This document shows positions 56,042 through 64,000 of a DNA stretch of 64,000 nucleotides, piece by piece (within the stretch, counting starts at the first letter, position 1; the number at the start of each line of letters is the position of its first letter). The notes beneath the pieces were generated by a model. It worked only from the letters and a program-made list of their open reading frames with translations. It ran no database searches and had not been told where the DNA came from. The position numbers and the translations under genes were made by a program. The DNA lies in the NCBI GenBank assembly GCA_963731205.1, contig CAVSUJ010000002.1, positions 744,001 through 808,000 on the forward strand, read 5' to 3'. The DNA comes from DATAZK01 sp963731205. Its GTDB lineage: Bacteria; Actinomycetota; Actinomycetes; Frankiales; Frankiaceae.

Positions 56042-59000
56042 ATGAGCGACGCCCCGAAAAGCCCTGCCCCTGCTGGCAAACCGGTCACCTTGTTGACCCA
56101 GGAGATCCGCTTCGCCGCCACCCTCACCGGCGGGGTGAGCCTTGCCGTGTGGATGGGAGGCGTTTGCCGCGAGCTCGACATCCTTGTGCACGCGAGCGAT
56201 GACCGCATCGAGCAACGCCGGCCCGCGGCCGACCCGGTGCAGAACGCCTACCGCAAACTCCTGGATCTGCTCGACGTCACCGTCTGCGTCGACGTGCTGT
56301 CCGGCACCAGCGCCGGCGGCATCAACGCCGCGCTGCTCGGACTGGTCAACGCCCAGCGCAAGGACCTTTCCACGCTGCGCGAGATCTGGCTGCAGGCCGG
56401 ATCGCTTTCGACTCTGCTGCGCGATCCGAACGAGCCGACCCCACCCTCGTTGCTGCAGGGTGACGGCCAGCTCCTGCGCCAGCTGTCGGCCGGCATCCGT
56501 CGCATCCTCGGCCACACGACCAGCACCGAGAATCCGCGTCCCACGGATGTCTTCATCACCGCGACACTGCTTACTCCGGAGCTCAGCCGCTTCACCGACG
56601 ACTACGGGACCAGCATCGACGACGCCGACCATCACGGCCTCTTTCACTTCGGCACCGACGACCTCAACCACAAGGACGTCGTGACCGCACTTTCGCTGGC
56701 GGCGCGCAGCAGCGCATCGTTCCCCGGCGCGTTCGAGCCCGCGTTCCTACCCTGCGGGGAGAAGAGCACCGACAGCACGCACCCGGACATGAGCCGGTAC
56801 TCGACCATCACGGCGCCGCACTGGGCGGCCGACGGCGGGCTGCTCATCAACCGCCCCATCGCCCCGTTGCTCGACACCATCTTCGACCGGCCGGCCGATC
56901 GCGAAGTGCGCCGCGCGCTGCTGTACATCGTGCCGACGAGCGGCCCGGCCCCGAAGGTCGTGCCCGACGAGTTCGACAAGCCGATGGGGCTGGCCATGTC
57001 GTTGCTCAAAGATCTCGCTGCGACGCAGGACCAGTCGATCGCGGCCGACCTCACGGAGATCCGCGAGCACAACGAGCGCGTCGATTCCCGGCTCGACACC
57101 CGGCTGCAACTGGCCGCGCTCGGCGCCCGATTGAAGCCCGGCGGCTTGACCGACGCGAGCACCTGGGCCTCCTACCGGGTGCGGCAGGGGGAGTCGCTGG
57201 CGGATCCGATCGCCACTGAAATCATCCGCCGGCTCAGGGCAGAGCCGGGCCTTCGCCCGGAATGGACCGCGGAAGACTCCCGCGGCAACGACTTACACAC
57301 GACCCTGCTCGCCGAAGCCTCAGCCGCGATCACGAAAGCCTGGCCCACCGGCGGCGCCGACCCGGCCGCGTTTTGCGACGCCGCCGCACGCGCCTCCAGC
57401 GTGGGACGGCCGGCGTTCAACGCGGGCAAGGCGGTCGTCATCGACATGTTGCGCTCCGGATTTGCCCTCGCATCCAAGGACCAGGACACCAACGCCTTGG
57501 CGGCGGCCGTCGCCGAGGTGCACGAGGTCCAGGGTGACCTGGCTCCTCCGGACCTGATGGCCGAGGTGCTCACCGCCATCAGGGACGCCGGCCTGCCGAC
57601 GCTCGAAGCCGCGACGGCCTCTGTTGCCCGGGTCGTGACGGGCTGCGATGACGAAAAGCTGCGGCAAACGTTGGAGATTTCGTGGACGAAGCTGACGCAG
57701 GCACTGCTGCAGATTGCGCCGACGCTGTGCAGCCTCGCGGGAACGGCCGCGCTGGCTCCTGACGCACCCATGGGCTCGTGGGCGAAGGTACGCAGCGACG
57801 CCCGGTTGCAGATCGCGATCTATCTCGACTACCTCGGGCTCGACGAGCGGGGCACCCTGACCGACGGCAAGTCCGCAGCCGACCGCCTGCTGGATCGCCT
57901 GCTCGACCTCATCGTCGCCGAGCGGGCGCTCTCACCTGCCGGCCACCGGGTCGATCAGCGAGTCGAGCTCGTCCAGGTCAGTGCGGACACCCGCAACGAG
58001 CTCACCGGCGATGCCCGGCAGACCGCCGAGACGAAGCTGACCGGCCTGCAGCTGCACCACTTCGGCGCCTTCTTCAAAGCGTCGTGGCGCGCCAACGACT
58101 GGATGTGGGGCCGCCTCGACGGCGCCGGCTGGCTCACCCACATCCTGCTGGATCCGCGCCGCATCCTGGCCGTCGCGGAGGCCAATGATGCGACCCCGAC
58201 GTCGACCACCGACCGCGCGGCGACCTTCCTCGCCTCCCTGGAGGCGGCCTTCGGCCCGCTCGGCGGCGCGGGAGGCCCGAGCGGAAATCGTCAGGATCTG
58301 CTGGATGATCTGGCCTATCTGAACGACGACCGGGCCGTCATCCCGGGCAGCCTTCCCCGGTTGTCCATCGCGGTCGCCGCGGCCATCCAGCTGTCCATCG
58401 CCAAGGAGGAACTGCGGTCCGTCCAAGCGCAGATCCAGAACGGTGAGGACCCGGTGAGCGCGAACGAGCGCCGCTGGCTCGCTGACTACGCGGCCCGCGG
58501 CGGGCAGGACACGCACATCCCCGCACTGCTCGCACAATGCCCGATCCCCGATGAGACGCTTTCCGAGGAACGCGACCGGGCGACTCCGCTCTTCCTGCGC
58601 ACCGCCACGAAGTCCGCCGCGGTCACTACTTCAGCTCTCACGGCGTTCCAGAAACCACCGCCCTCGCTCGCGCCGGTCTTCACCATCGCGCGCACCATCA
58701 CACGAACCGCGTGGGTGGCGACGGATCGCACGCATGGCAGCCGTCGGCTGAGCCTGCTCGTCGGCGTGCTGCTGATCGTGCTCGGCATCGCCGCGCTCGT
58801 CAGCCATTCATTGCTGCTGGGGCTTCCGGGACTCGCAGCGTTGGGCGCAGGGATGCTCGTGGTGGCCGTCGCCACGTGGCGCTCGATACCGCGGATCGTC
58901 GGCGCTGTGCTCGCGCTCGGGCTCGTCGTGCTGGCAGCCGCACCCTGGCTACCCTGGCTCGACGATCACCTGCGTTCCTGGCTGCAGCGCACGGCGATCC

Positions 59001-59176
59001 CGTTCCTGTTCCGCGACAAGTGGGCCTGGCCGATCGTCTTCCTGCTCCTGCTGCTGCCCGCGGTCACCAGCATCATCCAGATCGCACTGCACCGGCGGCC
59101 ACCGAAGGCGCTGCAGCGACGGCAGGCGCAGGCTGCGCAGGCGAAGGTGGCAAGTGGCGCAACAGGAATTCCATGA
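56042..59176 (+). CDS. Giant patatin-like phospholipase with C-terminal membrane helices
   Basis: A 1044-residue protein. N-terminal patatin domain: oxyanion region GGVSLAVWMGGV, GTSAGG with Ser90 as nucleophile, DTSASFP-like ARSSASFPGAF, and Asp264 in DGGLLINRP. This Ser-Asp dyad cleaves phospholipid acyl esters. It matches the DUF3376-bearing patatin family, where a long C-terminal region of unknown role follows. After residue about 890 four hydrophobic segments (LLVGVLLIVLGIAALV, LLGLPGLAALGAGMLVVAVA, VGAVLALGLVVLAAAPWL, WPIVFLLLLLPAVTSII) make it a membrane protein. The ATG at 56042 follows GGAAG. The last 104 bp lie opposite the S9 peptidase 3' end. Confidence 0.88.
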   Translation: MSDAPKSPAPAGKPVTLLTQEIRFAATLTGGVSLAVWMGGVCRELDILVHASDDRIEQRRPAADPVQNAYRKLLDLLDVTVCVDVLSGTSAGGINAALLGLVNAQRKDLSTLREIWLQAGSLSTLLRDPNEPTPPSLLQGDGQLLRQLSAGIRRILGHTTSTENPRPTDVFITATLLTPELSRFTDDYGTSIDDADHHGLFHFGTDDLNHKDVVTALSLAARSSASFPGAFEPAFLPCGEKSTDSTHPDMSRYSTITAPHWAADGGLLINRPIAPLLDTIFDRPADREVRRALLYIVPTSGPAPKVVPDEFDKPMGLAMSLLKDLAATQDQSIAADLTEIREHNERVDSRLDTRLQLAALGARLKPGGLTDASTWASYRVRQGESLADPIATEIIRRLRAEPGLRPEWTAEDSRGNDLHTTLLAEASAAITKAWPTGGADPAAFCDAAARASSVGRPAFNAGKAVVIDMLRSGFALASKDQDTNALAAAVAEVHEVQGDLAPPDLMAEVLTAIRDAGLPTLEAATASVARVVTGCDDEKLRQTLEISWTKLTQALLQIAPTLCSLAGTAALAPDAPMGSWAKVRSDARLQIAIYLDYLGLDERGTLTDGKSAADRLLDRLLDLIVAERALSPAGHRVDQRVELVQVSADTRNELTGDARQTAETKLTGLQLHHFGAFFKASWRANDWMWGRLDGAGWLTHILLDPRRILAVAEANDATPTSTTDRAATFLASLEAAFGPLGGAGGPSGNRQDLLDDLAYLNDDRAVIPGSLPRLSIAVAAAIQLSIAKEELRSVQAQIQNGEDPVSANERRWLADYAARGGQDTHIPALLAQCPIPDETLSEERDRATPLFLRTATKSAAVTTSALTAFQKPPPSLAPVFTIARTITRTAWVATDRTHGSRRLSLLVGVLLIVLGIAALVSHSLLLGLPGLAALGAGMLVVAVATWRSIPRIVGAVLALGLVVLAAAPWLPWLDDHLRSWLQRTAIPFLFRDKWAWPIVFLLLLLPAVTSIIQIALHRRPPKALQRRQAQAAQAKVASGATGIP

Positions 59177-60989
59177 CGGCCGACGCGAAGCGCACCTTCC
59201 CGGAGACCCGGGCGATCTCATGGCCCTCGTCGGGAAAGAGCAGCAGCTGGGTCTCGACCCCGCGCTCGCGCGCCGCCGCAGCAGCCTGACGCGACTCCCC
59301 CACCGGCACGTTGCGATCGTTGACGCCGTGCACGACGAGCAGCGGCGCGCGCAGTCGATGAAAGCGGCGCAGCGGCGAAAGCTCCGCCAGCAGCGGCGCG
59401 TCGGTGACCGGATCGCCGTACTTGGTCGTGGCGACGGCGGCCACCCACGGTTCGGTGTCGGCGAAGAAGGTCAGCAGGTCCGACATCCCGCAGATGTCAA
59501 TGCCTGCAGCGAAAAGCTCCGGGTGAAACGTCAGAGCGGCGAGGGTCAGGTAGCCCCCGTACGAGCGGCCCATACACGCGACCTGGCCATGGCTGGCGAT
59601 CCCCGCGCGCAACAGGTGCAGCGCGCAAGCGGCGACGTCGCTGATCGCGCCGAACCTTCCGGCGCCGTCGTCGGCGTGCTCGAACGCCCGGCCGTAGCCG
59701 GTGGAGCCGCGCACGTTAGGCGCAAAGACGGCGATGCCGCTGGCCGCAATCGCCTGGAAGAGCGGGGCAAAACCCAGCCGTTCCTGGGCTTCCGGACCGC
59801 CGTGAAGATGGATGACCGTGGGAACCGGGCCGCTCGCTCCGGGGGGACGGTAGAGCCATCCCTCGATCGTCAGGCCGTCATCGGTGCTGAAACGCTCGCG
59901 CGACGGGATGACGAGGTGCCCTCCGGCCGGCACGGCAGCTCCCGCGACCGGCACCGGTTCGAGCACGAGTTCGCTGCCCCGGGGATCGCCGTGCCACACG
60001 CCGCGCGGGGTCAACGGCCCCTGACCCGAGACCACCAGCCGGCTGCCGTCGGCACTGAACCGCACCCGGTCGATCAGCTCCGGGCAGCCGGCCACGCTTC
60101 GCCTGCGGCCCGAAGGCAGGTGCATCACCTCCAGCACCGAGAGCCCGCGCACGTTCCACAGCAGGGCGGCACGCTCACCGCAATTGGTGACGGCGAAGCT
60201 GTCGAGCTCACCGCCCGGATGGACGGCGACGACTTCCGGAATCACCCCGCGGCTACTGGGTTTTCCGGTGCCCAGCAGCATCAGCGCGTATCGGTCGCGA
60301 CGCAGATTGCTGCGCACGAGCACGCGCCCGTCGGGCAGGAACGACCCCTGATCTGTGACGCCCTCCGCTGGGCTGGGGGCGATCAGGTTGCGTACCCGCC
60401 CGTCACGCAGGCTCACCCGCAGGACGGTCCGCCGCCCGCGTCCGCCGACGCGGATCAGTGCTGCCCCGCCGTCGTGGCGAACGTCGAGCACCGTGAACGG
60501 ATCGCCGTAGCCCAGCGGCCGGCTGACGCCGGTGTGGACGTCGAGCAGGGTCGAGGACGTCTCCTCCGGCCGGCGGCCACTGGTCGACAGCGGCAGCACC
60601 GCACCCGAACGCAGCCACGGGCCGAAAGCCGCCGTGCCGGAACGCACACCGGCGACCCGGCGCGCACCACGCCCGTCAGGACGGACCACCCACACCCGGG
60701 TACGTGTCGTCTCCCCGCCGGGCGCGCCGAGCACGGCGATCCACTCGCCGTCCGGCGACCATGACACCGCCTCCGCGTGGTCACGCCCGGTCTGCAGCGC
60801 AAGCGTCTCCGAGCCGTCGATGCGGCTCACCCACGCCCGCGGAAAACCGCTGCGATCACTGATGAAAACGACGTGGGAGCCGTCAGGCGACGGCTCCGCA
60901 CCCCAGCTTCCCGGGACGCTGACCCAGTCTCTCCAGTCAGGCTGGACGACAGCAAGTTCCTCGCCGGTGGCACGCGTGGGCGTGCTCAT
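59073..60989 (-). CDS. S9 prolyl-oligopeptidase-like peptidase
   Basis: A 638-residue peptidase: an N-terminal beta-propeller (repeats such as SPDGSHVVFISDRSGFPRAWV and SPDGEWIAVLG) and a C-terminal alpha/beta-hydrolase domain. Catalytic residues: Ser in MGRSYGGYLTL, Asp in VVHGVNDRNVP, His in FPDEGHEIARVSG. This is the acylaminoacyl-peptidase/DPP4-like class for short peptides. The ATG at 60989 overlaps the amidotransferase stop by ATGA, so it is translationally coupled to it. The short Ala/Pro tail after RHLP overlaps the patatin gene on the other strand. Confidence 0.9.
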   Translation of the reverse strand: MSTPTRATGEELAVVQPDWRDWVSVPGSWGAEPSPDGSHVVFISDRSGFPRAWVSRIDGSETLALQTGRDHAEAVSWSPDGEWIAVLGAPGGETTRTRVWVVRPDGRGARRVAGVRSGTAAFGPWLRSGAVLPLSTSGRRPEETSSTLLDVHTGVSRPLGYGDPFTVLDVRHDGGAALIRVGGRGRRTVLRVSLRDGRVRNLIAPSPAEGVTDQGSFLPDGRVLVRSNLRRDRYALMLLGTGKPSSRGVIPEVVAVHPGGELDSFAVTNCGERAALLWNVRGLSVLEVMHLPSGRRRSVAGCPELIDRVRFSADGSRLVVSGQGPLTPRGVWHGDPRGSELVLEPVPVAGAAVPAGGHLVIPSRERFSTDDGLTIEGWLYRPPGASGPVPTVIHLHGGPEAQERLGFAPLFQAIAASGIAVFAPNVRGSTGYGRAFEHADDGAGRFGAISDVAACALHLLRAGIASHGQVACMGRSYGGYLTLAALTFHPELFAAGIDICGMSDLLTFFADTEPWVAAVATTKYGDPVTDAPLLAELSPLRRFHRLRAPLLVVHGVNDRNVPVGESRQAAAAARERGVETQLLLFPDEGHEIARVSGKVRFASAVMEFLLRHLPPSPAQPAPAVAAAPSVAAGAVRSG

Positions 60990-62770
60990 CCAACCCCCTG
61001 CTCCTGCAGCCACAGCTCCAGCAGGGCCACCTGCCAGAGCTCGTTGGAGCCCAGGGTGGTGCGGGTCGTATTCGGGTCGGCGAGCAGCCGGCGGATCGGC
61101 TCGGGCTGATACAACCCGCGGTCGCGCGCCGCCTGCGAATTGAGTGCATCGCTCACGCGTTCCAGCAGCGGCCCGGAGAGATGGCGGATCGCCGGCACCG
61201 GGAAGTACCCCTTCTTGCGGTCGATCACCTCGGCCGGAAGCACCTTGCGACTCGCCTCTTTCAGCACGCCCTTGCCCCCGCCGGCGAGCTTGAGCTCCGG
61301 GGGACACAATGCCGCGAGTTCGACGACCTCGTGGTCGAGGAACGGCACCCGGGCCTCCAGGCCCCAGGCCATCGTCATGTTGTCGACCCGCTTGACCGGG
61401 TCGTCCACGAGCATGATCTGGCTGTCCAAACGCAGGGCGGCATCAAGCGCCGTCTCGGCGCCCGGGGCATCGAAATGGCGTGCCACGAACGCCCGCGACG
61501 GGTCGTTGTCCAGCCGCCATTGCGGATTCAGCAGGTCTCGCAGCGCCGCATCGGAGCGATCCACGAAGACCCGCGCGTACGCCTGCGCCGCATCCTCCCG
61601 AGCCACCCCGGCGAGCGGCGGATACCAGTCGTAGCCGGCGAAGATCTCATCCGCTCCCTGGCCGGACTGCACCACGCGGACGGTCTTCGAAACCTCCCGT
61701 GACAGCAGGAAGAACGCCACGCAGTCGTGGCTGACCATCGGCTCGCTCATCGCGGCGATGGCTTGCTCGACGGCCGGCAGCACGTCGCTGGTCGGGATCC
61801 GGATCTGGTGATGACGCGTACCGAAGTGACGGGCGATCAGGTCGGAGTAGTGGAACTCATCGCCCGACTCGCCGCCCGCCGCTTCGAAACCGATGCTGAA
61901 CGTCGTCAGGTCGGTCTGCCCCTCACCCGCGAGCAGCGCGACGACGAGGCTGGAGTCGATGCCCCCCGACAGCAGCACCCCGACCGGGACATCGGCGACC
62001 ATGCGCCGCGCCACCGCGACCCGTAGCCGCTCGAGCACCTCTTCCTGCCACTCGCTCGCCGTCATCGACAGCCGCTCGGGATCGCGACTGTGCGAGGGCG
62101 ACCAGTAGACCTCATCCGTCATCCGGCCGTCGGCTTCCACCACCCGGACGGTCGCGGGCGGCAGCTTGCGTACGCCCTGCAGGATCGTGCGCGGCGCCGG
62201 CACGACGGAATGGAAGCTCAGGTAGTGGTGCAGCGCCACCGGGTCGAGCGAGGTGTCGATGCCGCCGGCGGCCACCAGCGCCGGCAGGGTCGACGCGAAA
62301 CGCAGCCGCCCCGGCGATTGCGCCAGGTAGAGCGGTTTGATGCCGAGCCGGTCACGAGCCAGGACCAAACGACCCGACGCCCGCTCGACGATGGCGAACG
62401 CGAACATCCCGGCGAAGTGGTCGACGCAGCGGATTCCCCAGCGGTGGTAGGCCTTCAGCACCACCTCGGTGTCGGAGGTGGAGAAGAAGTGATAGCCCTC
62501 GGCGATCAGTTCCGCCCGCAGCGCCGGGTAGTTGTAGATGCAGCCGTTGAACGCGACGGTGAGGCCGAGGTCGGAGTCGACCATGGGCTGTGCGCCGGCC
62601 TCGGAAAGGTCGATGATGGCGAGCCGGCGATGGCCAAGCGCCGCCGGTCCGTTGGCCCACAGCCCGGTCCCGTTGGGCCCGCGCGGAGCCAGCGGATCGC
62701 GCATCCGACCGACGGCTTCCGTGTCTGCCGCCGTCCCGTCCCAGCGGAATTCTCCGCACAGCCCGCACAC
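60986..62770 (-). CDS. Glutamine amidotransferase of the asparagine synthase family (NAGGN-synthase-like)
   Basis: A 594-residue AsnB-type enzyme. Starting at the GTG at 62770 places Cys at position 2 (CGLCGEFRWDG), the N-terminal nucleophile of the Ntn glutaminase domain; GGGGAGGGG precedes it. Other motifs: RGPNGTG, NGCIYNYPALR, and the ATP-PPi loop LLSGGIDSSLVVALL in the C-terminal synthetase domain. The wording of the glutaminase and synthetase region is closest, from memory, to N-acetylglutaminylglutamine amidotransferases, rather than to housekeeping AsnB. It would amidate a carboxylate on a small peptide. It lies 55 bp after the ATP-grasp gene and couples to the S9 gene. Confidence 0.88.
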   Translation of the reverse strand: MCGLCGEFRWDGTAADTEAVGRMRDPLAPRGPNGTGLWANGPAALGHRRLAIIDLSEAGAQPMVDSDLGLTVAFNGCIYNYPALRAELIAEGYHFFSTSDTEVVLKAYHRWGIRCVDHFAGMFAFAIVERASGRLVLARDRLGIKPLYLAQSPGRLRFASTLPALVAAGGIDTSLDPVALHHYLSFHSVVPAPRTILQGVRKLPPATVRVVEADGRMTDEVYWSPSHSRDPERLSMTASEWQEEVLERLRVAVARRMVADVPVGVLLSGGIDSSLVVALLAGEGQTDLTTFSIGFEAAGGESGDEFHYSDLIARHFGTRHHQIRIPTSDVLPAVEQAIAAMSEPMVSHDCVAFFLLSREVSKTVRVVQSGQGADEIFAGYDWYPPLAGVAREDAAQAYARVFVDRSDAALRDLLNPQWRLDNDPSRAFVARHFDAPGAETALDAALRLDSQIMLVDDPVKRVDNMTMAWGLEARVPFLDHEVVELAALCPPELKLAGGGKGVLKEASRKVLPAEVIDRKKGYFPVPAIRHLSGPLLERVSDALNSQAARDRGLYQPEPIRRLLADPNTTRTTLGSNELWQVALLELWLQEQGVG

Positions 62771-62825
62771 CCGCGTGCCCCTCCCCGTTACCCGTGCACC
62801 GTGGTCGGCCACCACAAGCGGTCGG

Positions 62826-64000
62826 TCATGGCACCAGCCAGGTGTCTTTCGCCCCGCCGCCGCGCGAGGAATTGACGATCATGCTCCCGGACGGCGCGAC
62901 GCGGGTCAGCGGCGCCGAGAGCACTTCAGCATGGGGTGCGACGCCCGGCTCGGGATCGCGGCTCAGCACGACGAAGGCCCGAAGGTCGACGTTGCGCGGC
63001 GTGAGCTCGCCGCCGACGAGCGTCGGATGCGTCGAGAGCTTCACCAGGTCCTGGGCGACCCACCGCGAGGGCGCGAGCAGCACCTGCTGGCGCAGGGCAT
63101 CGAGCTCGGCTGCACTCGCGTCAGGACCGATCGTCACGCCGGCACCGCCGTACCCGTCGACCGGCTTCAGCACCAGCTCCGCCATCCGGTCCAGCACCTG
63201 CTCGAGTGCGCTGGGGTCGGCGCAGATGTAGGTCGGCACGCCCTCGAGCAACGGCTCCTCACCGAGAAAGTGCCGGATGAATTCAGGCACCAGCGCATAG
63301 ATCGCCTTGTCATCGCCCACGCCGTTTCCGGGAGCATTGGCCAGAGCCACCCCGCCGGCCCGCACCGCGGCGAGCAACCGGCGCCCGAGCGGGCGGCCGT
63401 CGGCACCCGGGACGTGATCGAGCAGGTCCTCATCCAGCCGGCGGTAAAGCACGTCGATCGGGTACCGGCGACCGTGTTCGAGCCGGTAGACGCCGCCGTC
63501 GGTGACGACGAGGTCCTTCGGCTGCACCAGGTCAGCGTGCATCCGGGCGGCCAGCGTCTTGTGCTCCCACCAGGCCGAGTCGCCGGTGCCGCTGGTCAGC
63601 ACCGCGAGCTGGACGCCCCCGGCCGGGCGTCCGGCCGCAGAACGCAGCGCGTACGCGAGATGGCTCGCCGCGTCTTCGGTGGTCAGCGTGCCGAGCGGCG
63701 GCGTCAGCTCGGGCATGACCGTGGCCAGCAGATCCCTGGCATGCATGGCATACGCGAGCCCGGAGGGGACTCGCAGGTTGTCCTCGAGCACCCGCCAGGT
63801 GCCGCCCGTGTCGCGCACCAGGTCGGTGCCGATGACATTGGCCCGCACCGCATTGACGGGCACCAGCGCGCCGCTGGGGCGAAGACCGGGCGCCGCGTCG
63901 AGCATGCTCGCCGGGATCAGCCCGGCGCGCACGCAACTGCGCGGCCCGTAGACGTCGTGCAGGAACGCCTCGAGCGCCAGCGCCCGCTGCTTGAGGCCGC
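62826..64000 (-). CDS. Circularly permuted ATP-grasp ligase (type 2), N-terminus outside the window
   Basis: The frame runs to the window edge, so only about 390 residues are visible; it is not a complete gene. The part seen has the circularly permuted ATP-grasp features: LEAFLHDVYGPRSCVRAG (before the internal GTG at 63932), NVIGTDLVRDTGG, NLRVPSGLAYAM, GVQLAVLTSGTGDSAWWEH, DVLYRRLDEDLLDH, NAPGNGVGDDKAIYALVPEFI, VLKPVDGYGGAGVTIGPDA and a final NSSRGGGAKDTW. Such ligases form amide bonds with ATP. Neighbouring genes (amidotransferase, S9 peptidase) suggest it synthesises a peptide that they modify and degrade. Partners often include alpha-E and transglutaminase-like proteins, which would lie outside. 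Confidence 0.88.
   Translation of the reverse strand, partial: GLKQRALALEAFLHDVYGPRSCVRAGLIPASMLDAAPGLRPSGALVPVNAVRANVIGTDLVRDTGGTWRVLEDNLRVPSGLAYAMHARDLLATVMPELTPPLGTLTTEDAASHLAYALRSAAGRPAGGVQLAVLTSGTGDSAWWEHKTLAARMHADLVQPKDLVVTDGGVYRLEHGRRYPIDVLYRRLDEDLLDHVPGADGRPLGRRLLAAVRAGGVALANAPGNGVGDDKAIYALVPEFIRHFLGEEPLLEGVPTYICADPSALEQVLDRMAELVLKPVDGYGGAGVTIGPDASAAELDALRQQVLLAPSRWVAQDLVKLSTHPTLVGGELTPRNVDLRAFVVLSRDPEPGVAPHAEVLSAPLTRVAPSGSMIVNSSRGGGAKDTWLVP

Noticed and set aside
62771..62815. Longer start for the amidotransferase at 62815
   Set aside because: It would put 15 residues before the Cys that must become N-terminal in an Ntn glutaminase. The GTG at 62770 places Cys at position 2.

Overview
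The window is a dense, very GC-rich stretch of a free-living actinobacterial chromosome. The evidence is the combination of a principal sigma factor of the HrdB/SigA type, DUF3027 next to a sacsin-like ATPase, a DUF2530 protein, an XPB/Ssl2-associated protein next to a cold-shock protein, UdgX, an Eis-type acetyltransferase, an NDMA/mycofactocin-type alcohol dehydrogenase, an F420-type LLM oxidoreductase and GpgS. Two futalosine-pathway genes (mqnB, mqnD) point away from mycobacteria, which use the classical Men route, and toward a Streptomyces- or Frankiales/Jatrophihabitans-like lineage; this placement is inference. I see no phage, insertion sequence, CRISPR array, tRNA or rRNA.

Layout. 1-3.4 kb: a GAF regulator cut by the window edge, aldehyde dehydrogenase, DUF779 and DUF1697. 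3.5-7.7 kb: a MarR regulator divergent from an operon of DHA2 exporter, ROK protein and a frameshifted hydrolase. 7.9-13 kb: a DUF2156 lysyl-PG-synthase-like membrane protein, an N-acyl-D-amino-acid deacylase-like amidohydrolase, an NDMA-dependent alcohol dehydrogenase and a frameshifted secreted matrixin. 13-17 kb: gcvP behind a glycine riboswitch, then an alpha/beta hydrolase. 17-30 kb: XPB/Ssl2-associated protein, larE, csp, eis, mqnD-mqnB-lipoprotein-MFS, DUF3027 and sacsin-like ATPase. 30-38 kb: a second MFS/MarR pair, a degenerate Gfo/Idh-like protein, a frameshifted serC, citA, pdxH and another MFS. 38-46.6 kb: sigA with a strong terminator, udgX, a 43-residue LPQTG membrane microprotein, photolyase, gpgS and a membrane-GAF-PP2C-HATPase stress regulator. 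46.8-56 kb: a three-gene lipocalin-like/phosphotransferase/F420 cluster, efeO, htrA, a Gly-rich membrane protein, a GT2-GtrA fusion and a CoA-transferase. 56-64 kb: a giant membrane patatin, then on the minus strand a circularly permuted ATP-grasp ligase, an asparagine-synthase-like amidotransferase and an S9 peptidase.

Functional themes. The last cluster (ligase, amidotransferase, peptidase, the latter two coupled by ATGA) looks like a peptide-synthesising amidoligase system related in logic to the NAGGN osmolyte trio but with different ligase and peptidase families; it is the best candidate here for undescribed chemistry and continues beyond the window. Osmotic or stress adaptation also appears in gpgS and the neighbouring PP2C regulator. 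Short start-stop overlaps (mqnB/mqnD, lipoprotein/mqnB, DUF2530/MFS, 46.8-49 kb cluster, asnO/S9) mark translationally coupled units. Three genes (hydrolase at 3.5 kb, matrixin at 12.4 kb, serC at 33 kb) carry single-base frame disruptions; because serC should be needed for serine synthesis, sequencing or assembly error is the first explanation to exclude.
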